55,198 nt of DNA from Candidatus Saelkia tenebricola (GTDB taxonomy: Bacteria > Omnitrophota > Gorgyraeia > Kaelpiales > Kaelpiaceae). Shown in pieces: positions 32,762 through 42,974 of the stretch (position 1 is the first letter of the stretch; each line of letters starts with the position of its first letter). Made by a program: the position numbers and the translations under genes. The notes beneath the pieces were generated by a model. That model made no database searches, was not told where the DNA came from, and saw only the letters and a program-made list of their open reading frames with translations. The stretch spans positions 1 to 55,198 of the forward strand of contig JAVCDA010000037.1 of the NCBI GenBank assembly GCA_030765145.1. Reading direction: 5' to 3'.

Positions 32762-34568
32762 TTGCTTTGCCTTCCGAGTCTATTTCTGAATTCTTATCTT
32801 CCTCAGCTATTATTTGTTCTTCAGCACCATCTCCTTCTCCTTGTTCACCCTGAATTAGCCCCTTATCTTCTATTACATCCTCCTGCTCTTTTTGCTCCTC
32901 CACCTCTTGAAGTTGCTCCTGACTTTCTATTACATCTTGTGACTGATTATTTTGAGTCTGTTCTGTTAATTCTAACCCTTTATTCGAAAGTCTAACCTGT
33001 TTTTTCTCTTTATCAATTGAAAGCACCTGAACTTTAATTACGTCTTGGGTAATAAATCTATCTTGTATTGCAGACGTACTCTTTCCAATCTCCGATATAT
33101 GCAATAACCCCTCTAAATCTTCTTCCAATTGCACAAAGACTCCAAAGGGAAACACACTAGTAACTTCCCCTTCGACTATTACTCCAGATTTATACTTTTC
33201 TTCAATCTGAGGCCAGGGATTAGGCTTAAGTTGTTTCAAGCTCAATATTAACTGCCGCATAGATTTGTTTATTCCTGTAATTTGGAATTCTTCCTTTTGA
33301 CCTTTTTTCAAAACCTCGTAAGCATGATTAATTCGCCTAGTCCAGGAAATATCATTCTTGGAAATAAATCCATCTATACCATTCTCTACTTCCACAAACG
33401 CCCCATCTTCATTAAATCCTACAACCTTACCAGTAACATTTGAATCTAACGGAAAATTAGACTCTATATCTTTCCAAGGATCCTGTTCCAACTGTTTTAT
33501 GCCCAAAGCCATTTTTCTTCTTTCAACATCAATCGACAACACAATTGCACCAATAATATCACCTATTGCAAACATCTCATGAGCATCTCTAATTTTTTTT
33601 GTCCAGGAAAGGTCAGAAACATGGATAAACCCCTCTACTCCAGGACTTAATTCCACAAATGCTCCATAAGGTAGAATGTTTATAATTTTACCTTTAACTT
33701 CACTTCCTAAAGAATATTTTGTCGCTACGTCTGTCCAGGGATCAAGTGTAAGCTGCTTCAAACCTAAAGATACCCGTTGATTATTCTTATCTACATCCAG
33801 AATCTTTACATTTGCTTTATCCCCAACCGCAAACAATTCAGAAGGATGATTGATCCTCCCCCAACTCATATCCGATATATGCAACAACCCATCAACGATG
33901 TCTATTTCTATAAAAGCTCCATAATCAGTAATGTTTTTCACAATTCCTTCTACAACACTGCCCGGTTCAATTCCATCCAAAAATTCTTTTCTCTTCTGTC
34001 CGACTTCCTGCATCAAATAATCTTTCCGAGAAACTACAACATTTTTTCTCTTAAGATTAATAGACACGATCTTGCATTGAACAACTTTATTAAGCAAAGA
34101 ATCCAATTCCGGAACACCCTTAATATCTACTAAAGATGCAGGCAAAAATGCTTCCACACCAATATTTACAATTAAACCGCCCTTCACTCTCTTAACAACT
34201 TTACCTTTAACAACATCTCCTTCTTTGTATACAGTATTTATTTTTTCCCAACCTAAAATTTTATCAGCCCTTCTTTTCGATAACACCACCAGTCCATCTT
34301 TGTTTTCCAGGCTCACTATAAAAACATCAACTTCATTGCCTGTAAATATCTCCTGAGTATCCAGAAATTCCTCTTTTAACAAAACACCTTCTGCTTTATA
34401 ACCCATATCCAAAAGAACAATATTATCTTTAATATGTATAATTGTACCTTTTGTAATTGAGCCTTCTTTCAACTGCTTAAGGCTTGCTTCATACAAATCC
34501 TGTAATTCTTTTTTTACACCTCCTTCATCTTCGATTTCCAAATTAGTTTTCTTACCGCTTTCTGCCAT
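32745..34568 (-). CDS. rpsA: 30S ribosomal protein S1
   Basis: mRNA-binding ribosomal protein. Six S1 repeats are visible over ~530 residues. Examples are [58 protein letters not shown] and [21 protein letters not shown] Gln/Glu-rich acidic tail of ~75 residues follows. The ATG at 34568 follows GAGGTG by 6 nt and gives 607 residues; a GTG three codons earlier is part of that Shine-Dalgarno. It lies 1 bp after the ispH stop, in the cmk-plsC-ispH-rpsA order also known from Clostridia. Confidence 0.95.
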   Translation of the reverse strand: MAESGKKTNLEIEDEGGVKKELQDLYEASLKQLKEGSITKGTIIHIKDNIVLLDMGYKAEGVLLKEEFLDTQEIFTGNEVDVFIVSLENKDGLVVLSKRRADKILGWEKINTVYKEGDVVKGKVVKRVKGGLIVNIGVEAFLPASLVDIKGVPELDSLLNKVVQCKIVSINLKRKNVVVSRKDYLMQEVGQKRKEFLDGIEPGSVVEGIVKNITDYGAFIEIDIVDGLLHISDMSWGRINHPSELFAVGDKANVKILDVDKNNQRVSLGLKQLTLDPWTDVATKYSLGSEVKGKIINILPYGAFVELSPGVEGFIHVSDLSWTKKIRDAHEMFAIGDIIGAIVLSIDVERRKMALGIKQLEQDPWKDIESNFPLDSNVTGKVVGFNEDGAFVEVENGIDGFISKNDISWTRRINHAYEVLKKGQKEEFQITGINKSMRQLILSLKQLKPNPWPQIEEKYKSGVIVEGEVTSVFPFGVFVQLEEDLEGLLHISEIGKSTSAIQDRFITQDVIKVQVLSIDKEKKQVRLSNKGLELTEQTQNNQSQDVIESQEQLQEVEEQKEQEDVIEDKGLIQGEQGEGDGAEEQIIAEEDKNSEIDSEGKANAQES

Positions 34569-34569
34569 T

Positions 34570-35427
34570 TCAATCACCTCTTTTAAATAGATTTTTTACT
34601 TCTCTCTTTACAGAGATTAAGAAATTATATGGAGTTGAAGCACCAGTTGCAACCCCAATCTTTTCTGCCTGCTTGATTTCCTTACCGGGCAATTCAATTA
34701 ATCGTGAAACCAAAAAACTTTTTACACACTTTTCTCGAGCAATAGCATATAAATTACCCGTATTAGCACTGTTCTTGCTTCCCAAAATCAAAACTAAGTC
34801 CACCCTCCCTGCCAGAGAACTTAAACTCCTTTGACGAGTCTTAATATCGCTACATATTGTATTATAAAAATTTGATTCTAGCAAACCTCTTTTTAACAAT
34901 GCATCGCGAATCTGAAACAGCTTAGTTTCATCTTTCGTCGACTGACTTATAAGAATCGTCTTTTCACTCTTTATATCAAAATTTACATCATCAATACTGT
35001 TTATAACAACCGCCTTCTCATGAGAAAACCCTATCAACGATTTTACCTCTTCATGATTTTTATCACCAAAAATCAACACTTTATATCCCTTGACACTAAA
35101 TTCACTGGACAACATCTGTATTCTTTTTACAATAGGACAAGTAGCATCTATTATGTTTATATTGTTGTTTTTTAAAAACTCATAAACCAAAGGCGTTGCA
35201 CCATGACTTCTAATAACAACAGCAGAAGAAGGATGAGGCTTTATTGCCGATAAATCTTTAACCACAAATAACCCTTCCTTTAACAAATCATTTGTTACCT
35301 GTTCATTGTGTATCAACTCTCCGAAACAGTAAATTTGCTCATATTTATTCAAAGCGGTTTTAACAAGATCTATCGCTCTTCTTACCCCCGCACAAAATCC
35401 GCAAGGCTGAACAACATCAATCTTCAT
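34570..35427 (-). CDS. ispH: 4-hydroxy-3-methylbut-2-enyl diphosphate reductase
   Basis: Iron-sulfur enzyme making IPP and DMAPP in the last step of the MEP isoprenoid pathway. The 285-residue protein has the three cluster Cys in QPCGFCAGVRRAI, IDATCPIVKRI and NTICSDIKTRQ. It also has HGATPLVYEF, the FGDKNHEEVKSLIGFS block, ISQSTKDE, and ASTPYNFL at the C-terminus. The DXP pathway is thus present, consistent with pdxJ which also draws on DXP. It overlaps plsC by 4 bp. Confidence 0.96.
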   Translation of the reverse strand: MKIDVVQPCGFCAGVRRAIDLVKTALNKYEQIYCFGELIHNEQVTNDLLKEGLFVVKDLSAIKPHPSSAVVIRSHGATPLVYEFLKNNNINIIDATCPIVKRIQMLSSEFSVKGYKVLIFGDKNHEEVKSLIGFSHEKAVVINSIDDVNFDIKSEKTILISQSTKDETKLFQIRDALLKRGLLESNFYNTICSDIKTRQRSLSSLAGRVDLVLILGSKNSANTGNLYAIAREKCVKSFLVSRLIELPGKEIKQAEKIGVATGASTPYNFLISVKREVKNLFKRGD

Positions 35428-36014
35428 AATTTTCTTATTCTATCCATTAAAATACATGTTAACTCTTGCATGCTTAAATCCGAATAATCTCTCACATCAA
35501 AAGTTTTACCAAAAACAACTTTTACAGGATATGGATGAAATATACTCTTATTCACCGGAAAGGCCTTATCCGAACCGTAAATTTTCGCCGGCACTATCAA
35601 AACTCCAGTGAGCCTGGCAAGCCAGACACATCCCGGCTCTCCTTCTTGAATACTCCCGTCTTTACTTCTCCCCCCTTCAGGGAACATAATAAGCGCTCTA
35701 CCTGAATTAAGAACAGCTATTGCTTTTTTTATAGTATCTTTACTGACTTTCCCTCTATTTACCGGAAAAGCACCTACAGAACTTATAAATCCGCCAAAAA
35801 ACCTATTAAAACTAAATAATTCTTTCTTTGCCATAAAGTTTACGACTGGGGGAATTACCGTTGTTAAAACAATAGGATCTAAAAAGCTGACATGATTACT
35901 TGCTATTATTACTCCCCCCATCTTAGGAATATTCCCCCTGTTTACCCCCTGAATAAGAAAAAACAATTTACAAAATAACAAAGCAATAATTTTAACAAAC
36001 CTATTCAGAATCAT
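35424..36014 (-). CDS. plsC: 1-acyl-sn-glycerol-3-phosphate acyltransferase
   Basis: Membrane-associated enzyme adding the second acyl chain to make phosphatidic acid. The 196-residue protein has a hydrophobic N-terminus, the catalytic NHVSFLDPI (HX4D), the FSFNRFFGGFISSVGAFPVNRG-type segment (in parts RFFGGFISSVGAFPVNRG) and FPEGGRSKDGSIQEG. The typical length is 190-240. It overlaps both neighbours by 4 bp. Confidence 0.92.
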   Translation of the reverse strand: MILNRFVKIIALLFCKLFFLIQGVNRGNIPKMGGVIIASNHVSFLDPIVLTTVIPPVVNFMAKKELFSFNRFFGGFISSVGAFPVNRGKVSKDTIKKAIAVLNSGRALIMFPEGGRSKDGSIQEGEPGCVWLARLTGVLIVPAKIYGSDKAFPVNKSIFHPYPVKVVFGKTFDVRDYSDLSMQELTCILMDRIRKL

Positions 36015-36679
36015 CTTTCAGAACTCACTAAAACAGCAATGTTTTCCACAACTTCATCTATTGATATTCCAGTAGTATCGATATAAATCGCATCTTCTGT
36101 TTTTATTAAAGGTCCATATTTTCTGGTTGTATCGCTATGGTCCCTCTTTTTTAAATCCTGCTCCACTTCAACTCGGGTAATAGGTATCTGTTTTTTAACT
36201 ATTTCTTTATATCTCCTATCAACTCTGGTATCAAAACTTGCATCTATAAAAAATTTATAATCAGCATTGGGGAAAACAACTGTTCCGATATCCCTTCCTT
36301 CCATAACAGCACCAGATTGACCGATTTTTTTCTGCTTGCTAACTAAAACTTTTCTCACTTCTAATATTTCAGAAACACTGGAAATGTTCGCATTTACCTG
36401 GGGAGCTCTGATGGCTCCAGTTACATTCTCACCTTCCAGATATATTTCAAACTTATTATCCTGATTCTTTATATCAATATCTACATCCTTAACAACCCCA
36501 AATATTGCATCAGAGTCAGAAAAATCAATTTCCTTCTTAATACAAGCTAATGTTACCGCCCGATACATTGCTCCTGTATCAAGATAAGGCAGATTAAGAC
36601 GCTCAGCAACTAATTTTGCTACGGTGCTTTTACCAGAACCAGCAGGACCATCAATTGCAACAATTAAACCTGATTTCAT
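36011..36679 (-). CDS. cmk: Cytidylate kinase
   Basis: Phosphorylates CMP/dCMP. The 222-residue P-loop kinase has IDGPAGSGKSTVAKLVAERL, YLDTGAMYRAVTLACI, the VMEGRDIGTVVFPNADYKFF block and KKRDHSDTTRKYGPL. Its first base is the last base of the tyrA stop (TAATG). In the known mixed-function supra-operon cmk also sits between aromatic genes and rpsA. Confidence 0.96.
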   Translation of the reverse strand: MKSGLIVAIDGPAGSGKSTVAKLVAERLNLPYLDTGAMYRAVTLACIKKEIDFSDSDAIFGVVKDVDIDIKNQDNKFEIYLEGENVTGAIRAPQVNANISSVSEILEVRKVLVSKQKKIGQSGAVMEGRDIGTVVFPNADYKFFIDASFDTRVDRRYKEIVKKQIPITRVEVEQDLKKRDHSDTTRKYGPLIKTEDAIYIDTTGISIDEVVENIAVLVSSER

Positions 36680-37515
36680 TACTGAAAACTCTTTCTTTTA
36701 TCTGCAGCATCAGTTATAACCGATAAAATATCTTCTTCCATAGTTCCGGTTAAAAACTTTTTATACTTTTCAAGATGCTTAATAAACAAATCAATATCTT
36801 TTAAAAGATACTTCTTGTTAGATAAAAATATCTCCATCCAGATATTAGGGTCTGAGACGGCAATACGCGTAGAATCTTTAAATCCGCTAGATGCATACTG
36901 AAGATGTTCATCAGTTACCATATTCATAAGCCCATACATAAGCAAGTGAGGTAAATGGCTGATACGCGAAACTATTTCATCATGAATATCCGGATTCATT
37001 ATCACAGTTTTTGCCCCCAATGATTTCCAAAATTTTTTCATTAACCCAGTTGTTTTTGGATTAGTCATAGCTGTAGGAGTTAAGATGGTAATTTTATTAT
37101 CAAATAATTCATGCGATGAAAATTCAGCACCTTTCTTCTCAGAACCAGCTAAAGGATGTGCCCCGATATAATTGGGGTATATTTTTGATAACTTTTTTAC
37201 TATTTGTAATTTAGTGCTTCCAATATCAGTTATTAAAGTATTTTGCGGAATGAAATCTTTTATTAATTCTGCAATTTTTATAATTTCATAAACCGGAACA
37301 GCAAGTATTATAAAATCCGCCCCTTTAACTGCACTTTCAAGATCTAAATAACCTTGATCTACTATTTTATCTTTTAGAGCTTCTTTAAGAGCTTTTTCTC
37401 TTCTAAAAAATCCGACTACTTCTTTGGCAATCTTATTCTCTTTTACGCTTTGAGCTATAGATGCACCTATTAAACCTATTCCGATTATAGCAATCCTATC
37501 AAAAATCGATTTCAT
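36679..37515 (-). CDS. tyrA: Prephenate dehydrogenase
   Basis: Oxidative decarboxylation of prephenate towards tyrosine. The 278-residue protein has a Rossmann start IAIIGIGLIGASIAQSVK, ILAVPVYEIIKI, ITDIGSTKLQIVKKL, YIGAHPLAGSEKKGAEFSS and SRISHLPHLLMYGLM. No ACT domain follows, so feedback control by tyrosine through ACT is absent. Arogenate versus prephenate preference cannot be read from sequence. Confidence 0.93.
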   Translation of the reverse strand: MKSIFDRIAIIGIGLIGASIAQSVKENKIAKEVVGFFRREKALKEALKDKIVDQGYLDLESAVKGADFIILAVPVYEIIKIAELIKDFIPQNTLITDIGSTKLQIVKKLSKIYPNYIGAHPLAGSEKKGAEFSSHELFDNKITILTPTAMTNPKTTGLMKKFWKSLGAKTVIMNPDIHDEIVSRISHLPHLLMYGLMNMVTDEHLQYASSGFKDSTRIAVSDPNIWMEIFLSNKKYLLKDIDLFIKHLEKYKKFLTGTMEEDILSVITDAADKRKSFQ

Positions 37516-38525
37516 AAATCTCTGCCTACTGCCTTAGCAACAGACCTTAAAGTCTGTACCAGCTCTATATACTTTTCAGGAACTAATGACTGTTCTCCAT
37601 CGGAAGAAGCATCTTCGGGACTATTATGCACTTCTATCATCAAACCATCTGCTCCTGCAGCAATTGAAGCACGTGCTGCAGCAGCAACTAAATTCCACTT
37701 TCCTGTTCCGTGACTAGGATCCACAATAACAGGCAAATGACTCTTTTGTTTTATAACTGAAATAGCATTTATATCTAGGGTAAACCTGGTTTCAGTCTCA
37801 AAAGTCCGTATACCTCTTTCGCAAAGCATAACCTGAAAATTGCCTCCTGAAAGAATATACTCAGCAGCCATCAAAAACTCCTTAATAGTTGCACTTATAC
37901 CTCTTTTCAAAAGCACTGGTTTTTTAGACAATCCTACTTCTCGTAAAAGCGTGAAATTCTGCATGTTTCTGGCACCAATTTGAATAATATCGGCATATTT
38001 TTCAATTAAAACTAAATCTCTTGCATCCATAATTTCTGTCACAATAACCATATTTAATTCGTCGCCAACACGCCTTAAAATCTTTAAACCTTCTTCCCCT
38101 AATCCTTGAAAACTATATGGAGAGGTACGAGGTTTAAAAGCTCCTCCTCTTAAAACAACAGAGCCAGCTTTTTTTATTGCCTCTGCAATAGATTTCAACT
38201 GCTCATAACTTTCTACAGCACAAGGACCAGCAATATTAACAACCTTTTTACCTCCTATACAAACACCTTTAATATCAATAACAGTATCTTCAGATTTAAA
38301 CTCTCTGGACACCAGCTTATATGGCGCTAAAATCGGTATTACTTTTTCTATCCCCGGGAATACTTCCAACGGCTGAGATCTTAAAATATCTTCTTCCCCG
38401 ATAACTCCGATAATTGATTTCTCAACCCCCTTGGAAATCATAGGCGTTAAACCCAAAGATTTAATTTTCTCTGTTATATGATCAATTTGATTTTGAGTGA
38501 CATCAGATTTAAGAACTATAATCAT
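37512..38525 (-). CDS. aroF: 3-deoxy-7-phosphoheptulonate synthase (type I beta, with N-terminal regulatory domain)
   Basis: First step of the shikimate pathway (DAHP synthase). Residues 1-~70 form the ferredoxin-like/ACT-type regulatory domain found in Thermotoga-type enzymes (MIIVLKSDVTQNQIDHITEK). The barrel then has VNIAGPCAVESYEQL, GAFKPRTSPYSFQG, DIIQIGARNMQNF, LLKRGISATIKEFLMAAEYI, LCERGIRTFE and PVIVDPSHGTGKW. All of these are type I beta signatures. Overlaps both neighbours. The symbol follows common usage; aroG would serve as well. Confidence 0.94.
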   Translation of the reverse strand: MIIVLKSDVTQNQIDHITEKIKSLGLTPMISKGVEKSIIGVIGEEDILRSQPLEVFPGIEKVIPILAPYKLVSREFKSEDTVIDIKGVCIGGKKVVNIAGPCAVESYEQLKSIAEAIKKAGSVVLRGGAFKPRTSPYSFQGLGEEGLKILRRVGDELNMVIVTEIMDARDLVLIEKYADIIQIGARNMQNFTLLREVGLSKKPVLLKRGISATIKEFLMAAEYILSGGNFQVMLCERGIRTFETETRFTLDINAISVIKQKSHLPVIVDPSHGTGKWNLVAAAARASIAAGADGLMIEVHNSPEDASSDGEQSLVPEKYIELVQTLRSVAKAVGRDL

Positions 38526-39631
38526 TTTTCTTTCTCCTCTTTTTTTAAAAACTCTTCAATTAATACTATCAACTTTTCATTTTCATTTTCTAACCCTATA
38601 CTTACTCTGATATAATCATACAACCCCCATGCAGCCATATTCCTAATGATAATACCATTCTTAAGTAAGTATTCACAAAGCTCTCCGGATTTATCACCAA
38701 TTTTAACCAAAATACAATTAGTATATGATTCAATATACTCTATATCCATCCTTTTAAATTCTTTAAATAAATACTCTCTTCCATTTTTAGTCAACCTAAC
38801 CACACCCTGAACAAAATCTTGATCATCTAAAGCAGATAAAGCAGCGGCTTGAGCTAGAGAGTTAACATTAAAAGGATCCTTAACTTTTCCCAAACACTGA
38901 ATAACTTCTGGAGTTGCGATACCATAGCCAACTCTTAATCCAGCCAATCCATAAACTTTGGAAAAAGTCCTGGAAACCACGCAAGGCCTTTCATTTATAA
39001 AGCTCACCGTATCAGGATAATCAACAACATCCATAAATTCATAATAAGCCTCATCAAAAAACAAAACAATTTCCTTTGATATGCCTTTTACAAAATCTTC
39101 CACCTCTTTTTTGTTAACATAAGTCCCGCAAGGATTATCAGGATTCGCGATAAATATAATTTTTGTTCTATCCGTTATGCTTTTCTTGATCGCATCTAAA
39201 TCATAGCGAAAGTTTTTCATAGCAACAACTTTTAAAACAGCGCCTTCTATTTTAGCTAAAATTTCATACATCAAAAACGTTGGATTAGAAATTATGACCT
39301 CTTCACCCGGATTTAAAAAAGCTTTTAATGTCAATGCAATAATTTCATCAGACCCATTACCGATAATAAAATTATCTATATCCAGTTTCCAGAACTTGGC
39401 CAACTTTTCTTTAAGATAAAAACAACTGGCGTCCGGATAACGGTTTAAGTTGTTTAAAACAGTGTTTATCGCTCCAATTGCTTTAGGAGACGGACCAACA
39501 GGGTTTTCATTAGAAGCAAGCTTAAAAACCTCATCCAAACCTAATTCCCTTTTTACTTCTTCAATAGGCTTACCCGGAGTATAAGGCTTCAAATCTATTA
39601 TAGTTTTTCTTACAATATTCTCTATTTCCAT
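38522..39631 (-). CDS. hisC: Histidinol-phosphate / aromatic aminotransferase
   Basis: PLP aminotransferase of fold type I. The 369-residue protein has KLASNENPVGPSPKAI, IIGNGSDEIIAL, NPDNPCGTYV, FFDEAYYEF, and the PLP lysine in SRTFSKVYGLAGLRVGYG. No other histidine gene is nearby and it lies between pheA and aroF, so in this setting it probably transaminates phenylpyruvate and hydroxyphenylpyruvate (the HisHb role) and perhaps histidinol-phosphate too. It is 36 bp downstream of pheA. Confidence 0.92.
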   Translation of the reverse strand: MEIENIVRKTIIDLKPYTPGKPIEEVKRELGLDEVFKLASNENPVGPSPKAIGAINTVLNNLNRYPDASCFYLKEKLAKFWKLDIDNFIIGNGSDEIIALTLKAFLNPGEEVIISNPTFLMYEILAKIEGAVLKVVAMKNFRYDLDAIKKSITDRTKIIFIANPDNPCGTYVNKKEVEDFVKGISKEIVLFFDEAYYEFMDVVDYPDTVSFINERPCVVSRTFSKVYGLAGLRVGYGIATPEVIQCLGKVKDPFNVNSLAQAAALSALDDQDFVQGVVRLTKNGREYLFKEFKRMDIEYIESYTNCILVKIGDKSGELCEYLLKNGIIIRNMAAWGLYDYIRVSIGLENENEKLIVLIEEFLKKEEKEK

Positions 39632-39667
39632 ATTCTTAAATATCTCCCTTCGGAATGTTAGCTGTCA

Positions 39668-40732
39668 TCAAATCGCTTTAGGATAAGAGCCCAGTATTTT
39701 CAAATTTGAAGCTACTTTATTCAGTTCCTCCAAAGTCTTATTCACCTTACTATCCTTACAATGGCCCTCTAGGTCAATAAAGAAATAATAGTCCCAAGCC
39801 TTTTTCTTGGACGGGCGAGATTCTATTTTAGTAAGATTTATATTGTGTTTTTTAAACGGCATTAATACAGTGTGTAGTGTTCCAATTTTATCCTTTATCG
39901 AAAGCATAATGGAAGTTTTATCGCCTCCGGTTGTTTTTGCCAAAGTTTTCCCAATCACAAGAAATCTGGTAATATTTGTAGGAGCATCTTCAATGGAAGC
40001 AGCGATTACACAAAGACCATAAGCATCTTTAGCCATTTTACTTGCAATGCAGGCAGATTTTTTTTCTTTAGCTGCAATTTGTGCAGCCCGCGCTGTACTC
40101 GAAACTTCTATCAGCTCAGCCGAAGGCATATTTTTCTCAAGCCACATACGGCATTGACCAAAAACCTGCGGATTGGAATAGATTTTCGTTATTTTTTTTA
40201 TATCTTTAGTTTTAGATAGAACAAAATGTGAAATTTTAAGATATATTTCGGAGCAAATTTTTAAATCGGAATCAACAAACATATCAAGCGTGTGATTAAC
40301 AGCACCTTCAAATGAATTTTCAATAGGAACAACACCAAAATCCGTATTACCCTTTTCAACTTCATTAAAAATTTCCGTAATACTTAAACACTCCATGTAG
40401 TCCACAGAAGATCCGAATTTTTTCATAGCTGCAAGCTGCGTAAATGTCGCAGTAGGACCAAGATAGGAAATAACAAGTTTCTTCTCTAAAGCAAGAGATG
40501 CAGACATTATCTCACGGTAGATATTCTTCAAAAATTCTGTAGGTATAGGCCCAGAATTATATTTAGCAACTTTTTTATAAACTTCTCTTTCTCTCTCAGG
40601 AACATAAATACTTTGTCCTGATTTCTTTTTAAGCTCACCGATTTTTTTTATCAAACTCCCCCTGCTGTTAATCAACTTAACGATACGCTCATCAATCTGA
40701 CTAATTTTCTCTCTAATTTTCGTTATCTGCAT
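39668..40732 (-). CDS. pheA: Bifunctional chorismate mutase / prephenate dehydratase
   Basis: Carries chorismate to phenylpyruvate. Residues 1-~85 are an AroQ chorismate mutase (KIREKISQIDERIVKLINSR). The prephenate dehydratase follows, with YLGPTATFTQLAAMKKF, GVVPIENSFEGAVNHTLDMF, STARAAQIA and EDAPTNITRFLVIG. A C-terminal ACT domain has the LHTVLMPFKKHNINLTKIESRPSKK region (key residues ESRP), so feedback inhibition by phenylalanine is likely. The ATG at 40732, with GGAG 7 nt upstream, gives 354 residues and lies inside scpB. Confidence 0.95.
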   Translation of the reverse strand: MQITKIREKISQIDERIVKLINSRGSLIKKIGELKKKSGQSIYVPEREREVYKKVAKYNSGPIPTEFLKNIYREIMSASLALEKKLVISYLGPTATFTQLAAMKKFGSSVDYMECLSITEIFNEVEKGNTDFGVVPIENSFEGAVNHTLDMFVDSDLKICSEIYLKISHFVLSKTKDIKKITKIYSNPQVFGQCRMWLEKNMPSAELIEVSSTARAAQIAAKEKKSACIASKMAKDAYGLCVIAASIEDAPTNITRFLVIGKTLAKTTGGDKTSIMLSIKDKIGTLHTVLMPFKKHNINLTKIESRPSKKKAWDYYFFIDLEGHCKDSKVNKTLEELNKVASNLKILGSYPKAI

Positions 40733-41261
40733 TTTCTTGCTCCATTTCCACCAATTCATCTAAAGGCGGTAGTTCTTCTAAAGAGTTTAAACCAAAATAT
40801 TCCAAAAATTTTTTCGTAGTAGAATACAATATAGGCCTGCCTACAACTTTTTTCCTACCTGCAAGTCTAACCAATCCTTTTTCTAAAAGCTTCCTCATTA
40901 CTCCATCAACATCAACACCTCTAATTTGAGCTACTTCCGGCTTTGTGACAGGCTGTTTATAAGCCACTATTGCTACAGTCTCAAGCGCTGCCCGAGATAA
41001 ATGTTCTTTCCTGCCGCCTTGAAATAACTTTCGAAGCCATGGTGAATATTCAGCATCTGTCACCAATTGATATCCGCCTGCCACTTCCCTGATTTTGAAG
41101 CTGTGATTGCTATCATACTCCTCTTTCAATTCATTTATACCTGAAACAATTGCCTTTTTCTCAGTGTCTAAAACACTCTTTATCTGCTCTAAAGACAACG
41201 GACGTTCTGAAACAAATAACAAAGCTTCTATTATATGTTTTACTTTATTTTCAAAGCTCAT
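40713..41261 (-). CDS. scpB: Segregation and condensation protein B
   Basis: Winged-helix kleisin-interacting partner of SMC, in pairs bound to ScpA. The 182-residue protein has IIEALLFVSERPLSLEQI, the GGYQLVTDAEYSPWLRKL strand-turn, and LSRAALETVAIVAYKQPVTK followed by IRGVDVDGVMRKLLEKGLV. These are the ScpB landmarks. It overlaps scpA by 11 bp and pheA by 20 bp. Confidence 0.95.
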   Translation of the reverse strand: MSFENKVKHIIEALLFVSERPLSLEQIKSVLDTEKKAIVSGINELKEEYDSNHSFKIREVAGGYQLVTDAEYSPWLRKLFQGGRKEHLSRAALETVAIVAYKQPVTKPEVAQIRGVDVDGVMRKLLEKGLVRLAGRKKVVGRPILYSTTKKFLEYFGLNSLEELPPLDELVEMEQENADNEN

Positions 41262-41997
41262 AATTCAACACAGGTAATGGTTTTGAAATCTTTATTTCAC
41301 CAAAAATACCTATTTGACGTATGATAATTTTCTTTAAGCGTATAAGCTCCAGAAGTGCCAAGAAAAACACCACTGCTTCAAGCCGGCTACGGATTCTATA
41401 CCAAATATTTTTAAAGTAAATTACTCCTTTTTGGTCTAAAAGCGTTAAAATAAATTCCGTTTTTTCTTCTACTGTATGCTCTGCATCCAGAACAACTTTA
41501 AAATCATCTTTAGGAATATTCTTCAGAGCTTCTGTAAATGCTGAAATTAAATCAAAAATACTTGCTTCAAACCCCTGGCATTCTTCGTCATCCTCCATAA
41601 TCCCTTCAGGTACGGCTACATATCTTTTGAAAACATCACTGCTTTCTGTCTCCTTCTCCTTTAAAATACCGGCCACTTCCTTGAATTTTTTATATTCCAG
41701 AAGTTTCTTAACAAGCTCTTCTCTGGGATCTTCATCAGGTATCTCATCATCCATAAACTCCTCTTCCTGAGGTAATAACATTCTGGATTTTATATAAAGA
41801 AGAGTTGCTGCCATAACTAAAAAATCACCCGCAATATTTAAATCAAGCTCACGCATAAATTCTAAATATGTCAAATATTGCTTGGTTATTTCTGCAACAG
41901 GTATATCGTAAATATTAACTTCATTTTTCTTTATCAAGTAAAGAAGTAGGTCCAGAGGACCTTCAAAAACTTTAAGTTTTACTTTATATTTATTCAT
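41251..41997 (-). CDS. scpA: Segregation and condensation protein A (kleisin)
   Basis: Bridges the SMC heads in chromosome condensation. The 248-residue protein has KLKVFEGPLDLLLYLIKKNEVNIYDIPVA (key start FEGPLDLLLYLI), GDFLVMAATLLYIKSRMLLP, and a C-terminal winged helix (VFFLALLELIRLKKIIIRQ). It overlaps trpS by 4 bp. SMC itself is not in the window. Confidence 0.95.
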   Translation of the reverse strand: MNKYKVKLKVFEGPLDLLLYLIKKNEVNIYDIPVAEITKQYLTYLEFMRELDLNIAGDFLVMAATLLYIKSRMLLPQEEEFMDDEIPDEDPREELVKKLLEYKKFKEVAGILKEKETESSDVFKRYVAVPEGIMEDDEECQGFEASIFDLISAFTEALKNIPKDDFKVVLDAEHTVEEKTEFILTLLDQKGVIYFKNIWYRIRSRLEAVVFFLALLELIRLKKIIIRQIGIFGEIKISKPLPVLNYEL

Positions 41998-42974
41998 ATA
42001 CCAATAGCTTTTTTTACTTCACTGAAAGTTTCAAAGGCAACTTCACGAGCCTTTTCGGCACCTTTTCTCAGCACCTCTTCTAAATAATCCTTGTTTTTCT
42101 CTAGATCTCTGCGTCTTTGCTGATGAGGCTTAAGCAGCTCAATTAAAAACTCTGCAAACCTCTCTTTATCCTGGACACAACCAATATCAGCTCCTTTACA
42201 TTCCTTATAAACATCATCTTTCATCTTGGGCGCAAAAACCTGATAATACTTATAAACATTACAAACCTCAGGCCTTCCAGGATCAGTACGTTTTATTCTT
42301 TGGGGGTCTGTAAACATACTCTTGATCTTTTCACGTATTACATCTGGGGTATCTGAAAGAGCTATAAAATTATCATAACTTTTACTCATTTTTCTGCCGT
42401 CTAACCCGGCTAATTTAGGTATTATAGTTAAAAGAGCTTCCGGTTCTGGAAATATCTCTTTCTTAAAAAGATAATGAAATCTTCTAATTATTTCACGGCA
42501 TAATTCTAAATGAGGCAACTGATCTTCACCAACAGGAACACAGTCTGCTTTGTAAAGAATTATATCCGCGGCTTGTAAAACCGGATATCCCAAGAATCCA
42601 TGTGTTGATATTTCTTTTTCATGCAATTCATTAATCTGCTCTTTGTAAGTCGGACATCTCGAAAGCCATCCTAAGGGAGTAATTATTGAAAGTATTAAAT
42701 TTAATTCTGCATGTTCTACAACATCTGATTGCTTAAATAAAATTGATTGATCAGGATTTAGCCCTGCAGCCAACCAATCTAAAAGATTATCAAAAGAATA
42801 TTCGGAGATTTTTTTGGAGTCCTTATATTCGCTCATTAAAGCATGCCAATCAGCTATCATAAAAAAACACTGATATTCATGCTGTAAATCCACCCAGTTT
42901 TTAAGCGCGCCCACCAAATGTCCAAGATGAAGAGAGCCTGTGGGCCTCATCCCGGAAAGAATCCTTTTCCTCAT
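41994..42974 (-). CDS. trpS: Tryptophanyl-tRNA synthetase
   Basis: Class I synthetase for tRNA-Trp. The 326-residue protein has SGMRPTGSLHLGHLVGALKN (HIGH), FMIADWHALMS, GYPVLQAADIILYKAD, VPVGEDQLPHLELCREI and GRKMSKSYDNFIAL (KMSKS). Overlaps infB and scpA by 4 bp each. Its location between infB and scpA is unusual compared with infB-rbfA-truB in many bacteria; rbfA and truB are not in the window. Confidence 0.96.
   Translation of the reverse strand: MRKRILSGMRPTGSLHLGHLVGALKNWVDLQHEYQCFFMIADWHALMSEYKDSKKISEYSFDNLLDWLAAGLNPDQSILFKQSDVVEHAELNLILSIITPLGWLSRCPTYKEQINELHEKEISTHGFLGYPVLQAADIILYKADCVPVGEDQLPHLELCREIIRRFHYLFKKEIFPEPEALLTIIPKLAGLDGRKMSKSYDNFIALSDTPDVIREKIKSMFTDPQRIKRTDPGRPEVCNVYKYYQVFAPKMKDDVYKECKGADIGCVQDKERFAEFLIELLKPHQQRRRDLEKNKDYLEEVLRKGAEKAREVAFETFSEVKKAIGI

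Noticed and set aside
33777-34133. Plus-strand frame of 118 codons within rpsA
   Set aside because: Antisense to conserved S1 repeats with no start signal; a shadow of biased codon use.
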